Shown: positions 7,351-15,411 of the stretch, piece by piece
How the letters are laid out: each line of letters opens with the position of its first letter
Numbering within the stretch: position 1 is the stretch's first letter
DNA from: an uncultured Clostridia bacterium
Lineage (GTDB): Bacteria; Bacillota_A; Clostridia; TANB77; CAG-508
Assembly (NCBI GenBank): GCA_944388685.1
Contig: CALXJS010000006.1
Location: forward strand, 1-42,527
Direction: 5' to 3'
Length of the DNA: 42,527 nt
Notes under the pieces: model-generated
What the model saw: the letters and a program-made list of their open reading frames with translations, nothing else
The model's database searches: none
What the model was told of the DNA's origin: nothing
Translations under genes and position numbers: made by a program

Positions 7351-8820
7351 CTATGCTTTTGTCGGAATTCTAATAACGACCTCTGTTCCTTCTCCTACTG
7401 TACTTTTTATATCAATACTTCCACCGTTCTTATCTAAAATTTCTTTTGCTATGGAAAGTCCTAATCCTGTCCCTCCCATCTCTCTTGTACGTGCTTTGTC
7501 TACTCTATAGAATCTTTCAAATATTCTAGATAGATCTTCCTCTGGTATACCAATACCATTATCAAAAATTTTTATATAGGCATCATTATAGACAAATCCT
7601 ACATATATTTTTATTTCTCCACCCTCTGGTGTATATTTTATACTGTTTGTCAATATATTTAGTATCACTCTTTCTATATCGTCTTTGTCGGCATAAACTG
7701 GTGGTACATCTGCAGTTACAAAAGAATTTACTGTATGCTTTTTTTTCTTTATTTCTATTGCTAATTTATCCTGACATTTCTTAACCAATTCGCCTAGATC
7801 AAACGATACTTTTCTTACTTTATTTTTGTTGTTATCGTATCTTGATAATGTTAATAAATCTGTTACAAGCCTTGCCATACGTCTTGCTTCTGATGCAATT
7901 ACATTTAAAAACTTGTCCTGCGTTTCTTTATCATATTCTCCTTCTAACAAGGTATCTGCATAGCCCATAATAGAAGTAATTGGTGTTTTTAGTTCATGTG
8001 ATACATCTGCTACAAATTCTTTTTGCATATTATCTAGTTTTACATGTTCTGTAATATCTTGAATAACAGCTATCACACCATTTGGTCTATCAGATTCATT
8101 TTTAAATGGTGCAAAAAAAACATTCATATATTTATCCTCTACTTGAATTCTTTGTTCTGTTGAAGTCCAATTTTCTAGATAAATGATTTTTTCCATATTA
8201 ATTCCTAATTTAAACTTAGCAAAAATATCATCAAAAGTTATATCTTCTGGTCTGATACTTAAAAACTTTTTTGCTGCTGGATTAATTAAAATAATTTCTC
8301 CTTCCATATTAAATGCGATAATTCCATCTGTCATATGTAATAAAATTGTTTCAATTTGGTTTTTTTGTGTTGAAACCTCACTTAATTTCTCTTTTAATTC
8401 TGTTGTCATTACTCCCAATACATCTTCTATATTAATAGCTTCACTTTTTTTACTTTTGGTCTTTTTATGTTCTTCTTTTTCCACTGTTGACTTATCTTTT
8501 TTCTTTTCTTCCTCTGTAATTTTTTCTGCACTTTTTATTAATTTATTTATTGGATAGATAACAAATCTAGATAACACAATTGCAATTAAAATTCCACCTA
8601 CTGCAAATATAACACCAGCAATAATTAAAGAAGTTATATTTGTATCTCTCATTTGTTGAATATAACTTTGCAATTCTGTAATATTTTCTATTTCTCTATT
8701 TCCTATATTTATTTCTAACTGATTAATTGAGTGAATATATTCAACACCCAATCCTGTAATCACAATTATTCCTATTAAAAAAAATACGATTATTATCTTT
8801 AATTGTATACTTCTAAACAT
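7351..8820 (-). CDS. Membrane sensor histidine kinase with PAS domain
   Basis: WalK/PhoR/ResE-type kinase, 489 residues from the ATG that overlaps the murG stop by 8 nt. Membrane segments at about 7-25 and 63-85 enclose a very short outer loop. A lysine-rich linker (102-127) follows, then a PAS domain (about 155-260), phospho-acceptor His275 in FVADVSHELKTP, N box NILTNSIKYTPEGG (388-401), DNGIGIP (420) and GTGLGLSIAKEIL (450). Its place at the end of the murE-mraY-spoVE-murG unit suggests it monitors or controls the envelope, but this is inference. No response regulator gene is adjacent, which is unusual because such kinases normally follow their regulator. Confidence 0.9.
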   Translation of the reverse strand: MFRSIQLKIIIVFFLIGIIVITGLGVEYIHSINQLEINIGNREIENITELQSYIQQMRDTNITSLIIAGVIFAVGGILIAIVLSRFVIYPINKLIKSAEKITEEEKKKDKSTVEKEEHKKTKSKKSEAINIEDVLGVMTTELKEKLSEVSTQKNQIETILLHMTDGIIAFNMEGEIILINPAAKKFLSIRPEDITFDDIFAKFKLGINMEKIIYLENWTSTEQRIQVEDKYMNVFFAPFKNESDRPNGVIAVIQDITEHVKLDNMQKEFVADVSHELKTPITSIMGYADTLLEGEYDKETQDKFLNVIASEARRMARLVTDLLTLSRYDNNKNKVRKVSFDLGELVKKCQDKLAIEIKKKKHTVNSFVTADVPPVYADKDDIERVILNILTNSIKYTPEGGEIKIYVGFVYNDAYIKIFDNGIGIPEEDLSRIFERFYRVDKARTREMGGTGLGLSIAKEILDKNGGSIDIKSTVGEGTEVVIRIPTKA

Positions 8821-9955
8821 GTCTTTCCCTTTCATTATACATACGTATTGTCTTGATAATTTGTTCATAAATTTTATCTTCAACATTGCTTGTAGAAACC
8901 TTTAATGCATTTTCTCCCATTACCTTACAATTTTCTTGATTTAATATAATTTTTTCAATATTTTTATTTAGTTTTTCTCCATTTAAATCATTGTCTAAAA
9001 TTATATCTGCCGCTTTTACATTTTCTAAGACCTTAGCATTATATAATTGATGATCATGACTAACATTGGGTAGTGGCACTAAAATTGATGGCTTTCCTAA
9101 ATTAGATATTTCTGTTATGGTCATTGCACCACTTCTTGCGACAATGACATCTACTACATTCATTATTTCTTCCATATTATATATATACGGAAAAATTTTC
9201 ATATTTTTTATGTGATTAATATTCTTATGATTATTTTCTAACATTTCCTTAATGATATCATATTGTTTTGGTCCTGTTGCCCAAATTATCTGATATTGTT
9301 TATTACTTTCACTTTGTATTATTTCCATAATAGCATTATTAATTCTTCTAGCCCCTTGACTTCCTCCAAACACTAATACAATTGGCATATTTTCATCTAA
9401 TCCGGCTTTTTTTATAATCTCTCTTCTTTGTTGTTGGCTATAATTTTGCTTTTTTATTTTAACTGGCGTACCTGTATACACGACATTTTTAGCATTTTTT
9501 ATTCTTTCTATAGCGACTTCAAAAGAAACCAATATGGTATCTGTTTTTTTAGCTAATAATTTTACTGCTTTTCCAGGAAAGGCATTACTTTCATGTAATA
9601 ATGTAGGTATTTTCAAATGATGTGCTGCTGATATCGTTGCTCCACAAATGTATCCTCCTGTTCCAATTACAATATCTGGTTTTATTTCTTTTAAAATTTT
9701 TTTTGCTTCTCCAAATCCCTTTATCGTTTTTATCATTTTTTTAACATTTTCTATTGAAATCTTTTTACTTAAGCCATAAGCATCAATTGTTTTTAATTCA
9801 TATCCTGCTCTTGGAACTAAATCATTTTCTAATCCTCTTGTTGTACCTATAAAAATAATTTTTGAATCTTTCTGTTCCTCTTGTATTTTCTTAGCAATGG
9901 CCAAGCCGGGATTAATATGTCCAGCTGTTCCTGCCGCAGCAATAACTACTTTCAT
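8813..9955 (-). CDS. murG: UDP-GlcNAc:lipid I GlcNAc transferase MurG
   Basis: Adds GlcNAc to lipid I to give lipid II at the inner membrane face. 380 residues, typical of GT28. N-terminal MKVVIAAAGTAGHINPGLAIA (glycine-rich loop 1), VIGTGGYICGATISAAH, GGSQGARRINNAI (second glycine-rich loop) and SRSGAMTITEISNLGKPSILVPLP (UDP-GlcNAc site). The start is at the methionine of MKVVIAAAG rather than nine residues upstream. It is separated from spoVE by a very long palindrome. The 3' end overlaps the kinase gene. Confidence 0.95.
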   Translation of the reverse strand: MKVVIAAAGTAGHINPGLAIAKKIQEEQKDSKIIFIGTTRGLENDLVPRAGYELKTIDAYGLSKKISIENVKKMIKTIKGFGEAKKILKEIKPDIVIGTGGYICGATISAAHHLKIPTLLHESNAFPGKAVKLLAKKTDTILVSFEVAIERIKNAKNVVYTGTPVKIKKQNYSQQQRREIIKKAGLDENMPIVLVFGGSQGARRINNAIMEIIQSESNKQYQIIWATGPKQYDIIKEMLENNHKNINHIKNMKIFPYIYNMEEIMNVVDVIVARSGAMTITEISNLGKPSILVPLPNVSHDHQLYNAKVLENVKAADIILDNDLNGEKLNKNIEKIILNQENCKVMGENALKVSTSNVEDKIYEQIIKTIRMYNERERHV

Positions 9956-9978
9956 TTTGATATCAATTCCTTTCTTTA

Positions 9979-10107
9979 CCATAGATTGCCAGAAGTTGCC
10001 AAAGGGGACGGGTTAAAATGGCAATTTTTTATATTATATTTTAACTTCTCTTAAACAAAAATTGCCATTTTAACCCGTCCCCTTTGGCAACTTCTGGCAA
10101 TTTATGG
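9979..10107. repeat. Long palindrome between spoVE and murG
   Basis: Arms of 45 bp (9985-10029 and 10057-10101) are exact reverse complements; the stem extends to 9979 and 10107 with one mismatch. The 27-nt loop is AT-rich. The arm contains CCAAAGGGGACGGGTT. It occupies almost the whole gap between two essential genes of one operon. Probably a mobile palindromic element; the transcript would form a very stable hairpin with no obvious U-run next to it. Confidence 0.85.
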
Positions 10108-10119
10108 CAACCTACTATT

Positions 10120-11253
10120 TTACTCTCTTTTTGCTCCTGCCTTTGAAATATTTAAGAGAACCCCCATTTCACACAGTAATATAAACAATGACGTACCACC
10201 ATAACTAAAGAATGGTAATGGCATTCCTGTTGCTGGCATTGATGAGGTTACAACCGCAATGTTAATAATAACTTGTATAGCAACTTGTGCAGTTATTCCT
10301 ATAGCAATCAAACTTCCAAACATTTCTGGTGATTTCATTGCGATTAAAATTCCTCTCCATATAAAAATTCCAAATAATATTATAACAATTGCACATCCTA
10401 TAAAGCCTAATTCTTCACCTAATATAGAAAATATGAAATCATTATGTGGTTCTGGTATATATAAATATTTTTGTTTACTTTCACCAAGTCCTGAACCAAA
10501 TAAGCCTCCTGAGCCAATAGCATATAAACTTTGTATAACTTGCCATCCATCTCCAGTTGGGTCACTCCATGGATTTAGGAAAGTGGCAACTCTTTGCAGT
10601 CTATATGGTTCCAATAAAATCAATGCTATAATTCCTGGTATTCCTACAACTGCACCAGTTACAAGGAAGTGCCAAAATTTACATCCTGCTATGATCATCA
10701 TAATAGCAACAATTCCTATAATAACCATTGATGCACTAAAATGTGGTTGTATTAATAATAATCCAATAATTGGAGTTAATAATACTAAATGCTTAATAAA
10801 TCCTTTCCCATATTTGTTTAATTCATCTCTATTTTTTACTAATATTCCTGCATAAAATATAATCATTAATAATTTTGCCATTTCAGATGGCTGAAATGAA
10901 AAAGATTCTGTTATATATATCCATCTCTTTGCCCCATTAACTTCTCTTCCTATAAGCGGTACTGCTAAAAGTAATAGAAATGCTACAATATATGCTAATT
11001 TGTAATATTTCTGATAAAAACGATAATCTATATTAGAAATCACCCACATCATGAATAATCCAGCTACTGCAAAAACAGCCTGCCTAATAAAATATGAATA
11101 ACTGTTACCACTTTCTGAAAGTGCCGATGGCGAACTTGCTGAAAGTAGCATGATTAGCCCTATTGATAATAACAATAATATAGTTATTAACAATGTAAAA
11201 TCTATTGGATTTTTTAGAAAGCTTGAAAAACTCTTTCCTTTCTTCTTTGACAT
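10120..11253 (-). CDS. spoVE: SEDS glycosyltransferase, SpoVE/FtsW type
   Basis: Lipid II-polymerising SEDS protein, 377 residues with about ten membrane segments. Signatures: LLLSIGLIMLLSASSPSA, SFSFQPSEMAKLLMIIFYA, GDGWQVIQSLYAIGSGGLFGSGLGESKQKYLYIPEPHNDFIFSILGEE, and PATGMPLPFFSYGGTSL. The place between mraY and murG matches spoVE/ftsW of Firmicutes; murD, which usually lies between, is absent. Sequence alone does not settle vegetative FtsW versus sporulation SpoVE. Ribosome site AAGGAAGGAAG before ATG 11253. Confidence 0.9.
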   Translation of the reverse strand: MSKKKGKSFSSFLKNPIDFTLLITILLLLSIGLIMLLSASSPSALSESGNSYSYFIRQAVFAVAGLFMMWVISNIDYRFYQKYYKLAYIVAFLLLLAVPLIGREVNGAKRWIYITESFSFQPSEMAKLLMIIFYAGILVKNRDELNKYGKGFIKHLVLLTPIIGLLLIQPHFSASMVIIGIVAIMMIIAGCKFWHFLVTGAVVGIPGIIALILLEPYRLQRVATFLNPWSDPTGDGWQVIQSLYAIGSGGLFGSGLGESKQKYLYIPEPHNDFIFSILGEELGFIGCAIVIILFGIFIWRGILIAMKSPEMFGSLIAIGITAQVAIQVIINIAVVTSSMPATGMPLPFFSYGGTSLFILLCEMGVLLNISKAGAKRE

Positions 11254-11273
11254 TACTTTCTTCCTTCCTTAAA

Positions 11274-12254
11274 TCATATTATCTTTAGTCCAACGATACA
11301 TAATAATAATGTTGCTATGCTGAATATAACTACCACTTTATTTTCTTTCCATCCAGATAATTCAAAGTGGTGATGCAATGGTGCCATTTTAAAGAAACGC
11401 TTTCCAGTTTTTTTAAAATATGCCACTTGAATAATTACAGACAATGTTTCTAATACAGGCACTAATGCAATAACAATTAGCAATAATGGCATTTTTAAAT
11501 ATAATGCTAATCCTGAAATAACACCTCCTAGCATTAAAGACCCTGTATCTCCCATAAAAACCTTTGCTGGATGAATATTAAATATCAAAAATCCCAAAAT
11601 ACTTCCAATTACAATAGAAGCAAATAAGGATACTTCATAGACTTGTAACATAATCCCAATAACTGCTAAACATGTTATCATAATTGCACATACACTAGAA
11701 GATAATCCATCTATTCCATCTGTTAAATTAACTGCGTTTGTTGCTCCTAATATAACTAATATTGCAAATGGTATATACAAATAAATAGGTAAGTCTATAT
11801 ACGTCTTTATAATAGGAATATAGGTTTCTGTTCCTAATTTTAATCCATACACTAGATAAATTACATAAGCTACTGAAATAATCAGTAATCCTAACATTTT
11901 ATAACTTGGTTTTAATCCTTCTGTATTTTTCAACACTAATTTTTTAAAATCATCTATGAAGCCTATCAACCCAAAGCCTATTGTTAATAATAATATTGGT
12001 AATAGCCTATTGGCCAATATATTTTGATTATTGACCGATAAAAATACATACATTCCTGTTACAACCAGAATCATAGAAATAATAATTATAATTCCACCCA
12101 TAGTAGGTGTTCCTTGTTTTTTCAAATGAGATTGTGGTCCATCATCCCTTTCAATTTGCCCTACTTTTAATTTTTTAAGGATTGGTATGATGATTAATCC
12201 CAAAATGACAGATATTATAAATGAAATAATTAATGCCTTTACTTCAAGTATCAA
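11274..12254 (-). CDS. mraY: Phospho-MurNAc-pentapeptide transferase MraY
   Basis: Transfers phospho-MurNAc-pentapeptide to undecaprenyl phosphate to make lipid I. 326 residues with about ten membrane segments. Motifs: QSHLKKQGTPTMGGI, FGLIGFIDDFKK, AVNLTDGIDGLSS, FNIHPAKVFMGDTGSLMLGG and FKMAPLHHHFELSGW. TTG start, preceded by AAAGGTTGGATT. It lies 17 nt after murE. Confidence 0.95.
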   Translation of the reverse strand: MILEVKALIISFIISVILGLIIIPILKKLKVGQIERDDGPQSHLKKQGTPTMGGIIIIISMILVVTGMYVFLSVNNQNILANRLLPILLLTIGFGLIGFIDDFKKLVLKNTEGLKPSYKMLGLLIISVAYVIYLVYGLKLGTETYIPIIKTYIDLPIYLYIPFAILVILGATNAVNLTDGIDGLSSSVCAIMITCLAVIGIMLQVYEVSLFASIVIGSILGFLIFNIHPAKVFMGDTGSLMLGGVISGLALYLKMPLLLIVIALVPVLETLSVIIQVAYFKKTGKRFFKMAPLHHHFELSGWKENKVVVIFSIATLLLCIVGLKII

Positions 12255-12271
12255 TTTAATCCAACCTTTCT

Positions 12272-13774
12272 TTAGTTTTTATTTTTCTTAGTTTTAGTTT
12301 GTTTATTTAATTCTTCAATAATTTCTCTAACAATTATTCTTTCATCAAATGGATATTTTTTTCCATTAATTTCTTGATATGGCTCATGTCCTTTTCCAGC
12401 TAATATAATAATATCTCTTTTGGTCGCCATTTTTATAGCCTCTTTTATTGCTTCTACTCTATCAACTATAACTTCGTATTTTCCATTTGTTTTTTTGATT
12501 CCTTCTTCTATTTGCTTTACTATTTTTTCTGGATCTTCTGTTCTTGGATTATCTGATGTTATAAATGTAAAATCAGCAATTCTTCCTGAAATTTCTCCCA
12601 TAATTGGTCTTTTTCCTGAATCTCTATCTCCTCCACATCCAAATACAGCAATGACTTTACCTCTTGTATAACTTTTAGTTGCTTGAAGTATATTCTCTAA
12701 ACTTTCTGGTGAATGTGCATAATCTATCATAATTGGTATTTCTCTTTTATTGTCTACTAATTCAGATCTTCCAGGTACTCTAACTTCTGCCAAGGCTTCT
12801 TTAACCTTTTCTGGGTCTATTTCAAATTTTTGTGCAACACAAATAGCTGCTAATGAATTATATACACTAAACCTTCCTGGTATTCCTGTTTTTACTCTTT
12901 CATTTTTATCTTTTATTTTTACTTTAAAATCCACATAAGAATTTGTTATTGTTATATCTTTTGCTAACACCTTTGCATAATTATCAATTCCATAAGTTGT
13001 TATATTACTTTCTGGAAATAATCTTGGAATTTTTGCCCCATATAAATCATCTGTGTTTACAATTCCTGTTTTACACATTTTAAATAATTTTAATTTTGAT
13101 TCAAAATAATCTTGCATATCTGGATGCTCTTTTGGACTTATATGATCTTCTGAAAAATTCGTAAATAAAACAATATCAAAATTACATCCTTCTACTCTGT
13201 TTAATTTTAAGCTTTGTGATGAAACCTCCATCACAACAACTTCTACCCCTTCTTTTACCATCTGATCAAAAATTTGTTGTAACTCTAAGCTTTCAGGTGT
13301 TGTTCTATCACTATCTTTTATTTTTTTTCCATTAATGTATATTGCTATTGTACCAATTAGCCCGACTTTTTTCCCTGCCTTTTCTAATATTTCTTTAATC
13401 ATAAAGGTAGTTGTTGTTTTTCCTTTTGTTCCAGTAACGCCTATTAATTTAAACTTTCTAGAAGGATGGTCATAAAAATTATCTGATATAATTGCTAATC
13501 CTTCTCTTGTATCTTTTGCCATCACAACTGTTACATCATCTGGTATTTTCATTTCTTTTAAGTTGCAACCTTCTTGTATCATAATGGCTACTGCTCCATT
13601 TTCAATTGCATTTTCCACATATTGATGTCCATCTGTTGAAAATCCCTGTATTGCCACAAATATATATCCTTTTTTCACATTCTTTGAATTGTTTTCAATT
13701 CCTGATATTTCAATATTTAAATCTCCTCTTACTTTTAGGTTTTCTAACCCTACTAACATCTTTTTTAATTCCAT
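12272..13774 (-). CDS. murE: UDP-MurNAc-tripeptide synthetase MurE (meso-DAP type)
   Basis: Adds the third stem-peptide residue. 500 residues from ATG 13774 (MELKKML), which is better placed after GAAAGGA than the in-frame TTG nine bases upstream. P-loop GVTGTKGKTTTTFMIKEIL (about residue 112); TTPESLELQQIFDQM; central VMEVSSQSL; C-terminal FGCGGDRDSGKRPIMG, the DNPR motif at residues 408-411 and GKGHEPYQE. DNPR marks enzymes that add meso-diaminopimelate, consistent with the dapL sequence at the right edge of the window. It has its own promoter. Confidence 0.95.
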   Translation of the reverse strand: MELKKMLVGLENLKVRGDLNIEISGIENNSKNVKKGYIFVAIQGFSTDGHQYVENAIENGAVAIMIQEGCNLKEMKIPDDVTVVMAKDTREGLAIISDNFYDHPSRKFKLIGVTGTKGKTTTTFMIKEILEKAGKKVGLIGTIAIYINGKKIKDSDRTTPESLELQQIFDQMVKEGVEVVVMEVSSQSLKLNRVEGCNFDIVLFTNFSEDHISPKEHPDMQDYFESKLKLFKMCKTGIVNTDDLYGAKIPRLFPESNITTYGIDNYAKVLAKDITITNSYVDFKVKIKDKNERVKTGIPGRFSVYNSLAAICVAQKFEIDPEKVKEALAEVRVPGRSELVDNKREIPIMIDYAHSPESLENILQATKSYTRGKVIAVFGCGGDRDSGKRPIMGEISGRIADFTFITSDNPRTEDPEKIVKQIEEGIKKTNGKYEVIVDRVEAIKEAIKMATKRDIIILAGKGHEPYQEINGKKYPFDERIIVREIIEELNKQTKTKKNKN

Positions 13775-13838
13775 TTTTTTCAATCCTTTCGATTCATAAT
13801 ACTAAATTATATGCAAATTATTGCATTTAATCCTTCAT

Positions 13839-13867
13839 ATTATATAACTAAATTCATTTTTTGTATA
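13839..13867 (-). promoter_or_regulatory. Promoter of murE-mraY-spoVE-murG-kinase
   Basis: On the minus strand: -35-like TATACA (13862-13867), 17-bp spacer, -10 TATAAT (13839-13844). A 16-bp near-palindrome ATGCAAATTATTGCAT lies downstream at 13811-13826 and could be an operator. The -35 is weak. Confidence 0.5.
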
Positions 13868-13945
13868 GAGTTTTTGAATTTTTTTACTCTCAAAATGATG
13901 ATATCCTCTAGTTATGATAAATTGTTTTTATACTATAATAATAAA

Positions 13946-13992
13946 GACCAAAAATAAGTATTCTTCAAATTTACTCATTCTTGGTCTTTCTC
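13946..13992 (-). terminator. Terminator after the 449-residue protein gene
   Basis: AAAGACCAA pairs with TTGGTCTTT, with a partly paired inner stretch, followed on the minus strand by ATTATTATAG. It separates the upstream part of the wall cluster from murE. Confidence 0.55.
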
Positions 13993-13993
13993 A

Positions 13994-15343
13994 TTAAATT
14001 AATCCTAATGTTTCATATATTGAATATAATACATTTTGTAGTTCTTCATCTGTCACATCATTTATAATAATTGCATTACTCTCATCTAAACTTTCAAGTT
14101 CTAAGTTCTGTAAAAATGTTTTTTGGTTTGTATATCGAATATTCATCGTACTCTCTTCTGATGCATTATTGTCATTATCATAATCGTTTAAATAATTCAT
14201 AGTGCTTTTTTGCTTAATTTCTAAATTTAATGCTTCCTCTACATTGTCTAATTGTGATATTATATTACCATATTTGAATTCTGCATTAATTTCTATAATT
14301 GCTTCTTCATTTTCTTTTTCCCCTTCATACATTTTACATGAAATATCATATATTACATCATTATCTTCTACCGTTGATGTAAGTGTTTGTTCAAATAATA
14401 GGATGTTTTGTTTATACCATTTAAAAGAAAAACCATTATCTGAATACTCTCCTACGATATTCATATAGTTATCATTTGTTTCAAAAAGTAATGTATCTAA
14501 TTTTTTAACTTTTCCTTTTTCTATATAGATTTTCATCTCAAATCTAGCATCCTCAGAATTATCTTCCGATTGCATATTTTCTTCATAATTTTTTATGACC
14601 TCTTTTAAGATTTCCTTATATGCTTCTGGTAATTTATTTTGTATAATTTCATCTTCATCAAGCATCTTCAAAAATTCCAAAAATATCTCTGAAAATTTTT
14701 GTGCTGACATATTTAATTTTACAACTGTTTGATTTTGTTCTTTTTCTTTACTAAACATATCATCTGTTAATTTTTCATCAAAGAATTGATAATATGTATT
14801 TCCTAATTCCACAAGTTCTTCTGGTGTAAATGTCATATTTTCTATTTTGCCTGGTACATATTCTGAATCCATTCCAAACCTTTGAGCCAATTCTTTTAAA
14901 TTATCATTCCTAATAGCTAAATATCTACTTTCTCCTAAAGTATCTGATTGAATTCCAAAAGTATCACCATCTCGTTTTAACTTTATTGGAATCGTATAAT
15001 CTTCTGGTAAATCAAGTGTCACTTCTTGCTCAAACGCATTTTTAACATTATCCGTTTTTCCTTCAAATGTAATTTTACTTTCATTCATTGTATTTCCTTC
15101 ATCAAGTCCAGAAATGTCAAATGTGATTTCTCCATTGCTACCATATATTGTCGTTTCTTGCTTTTTATAGTATTCCATCAACGCCTTCATATTCAAATCT
15201 GGTGCCTTTTTCTCTTCTAACATGCATGAGAAAAATAATTCCTTGTCTGTTTTAAACCAATCTGTTGCAAAATATGCATACACTATTCCTCCTGCTAATA
15301 GCAAAATAATTAGTATGACTAAAAATACAATTTTCTTTTTCAT
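13994..15343 (-). CDS. Unrecognised membrane-anchored extracytoplasmic protein in the dcw cluster
   Basis: 449 residues that I do not recognise. The N-terminus MKKKIVFLVILIILLLAGGIVYAYFATDWFKTDKELFF is a single membrane anchor or signal (about residues 4-27) with no lipobox. The rest is acidic, rich in Glu/Asp/Asn and probably outside the cell, with alternating beta-like segments (e.g. NESKITFEGKTDNVKNAFEQEVTLDLPEDY). No Cys pair or catalytic motif stands out. It lies between the spoVD-type PBP gene and murE, where related bacteria have no gene or other mur genes. The position suggests a role in septum or wall assembly, but that is inference. ATG start after GGGGGAATAATA; terminator downstream. 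Confidence 0.75.
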   Translation of the reverse strand: MKKKIVFLVILIILLLAGGIVYAYFATDWFKTDKELFFSCMLEEKKAPDLNMKALMEYYKKQETTIYGSNGEITFDISGLDEGNTMNESKITFEGKTDNVKNAFEQEVTLDLPEDYTIPIKLKRDGDTFGIQSDTLGESRYLAIRNDNLKELAQRFGMDSEYVPGKIENMTFTPEELVELGNTYYQFFDEKLTDDMFSKEKEQNQTVVKLNMSAQKFSEIFLEFLKMLDEDEIIQNKLPEAYKEILKEVIKNYEENMQSEDNSEDARFEMKIYIEKGKVKKLDTLLFETNDNYMNIVGEYSDNGFSFKWYKQNILLFEQTLTSTVEDNDVIYDISCKMYEGEKENEEAIIEINAEFKYGNIISQLDNVEEALNLEIKQKSTMNYLNDYDNDNNASEESTMNIRYTNQKTFLQNLELESLDESNAIIINDVTDEELQNVLYSIYETLGLI

Positions 15344-15411
15344 TATTATTCCCCCTTTATCTACTTATAGTGTATACTATCCGAAAAACACTGTCAATAC
15401 AATTTAATATT

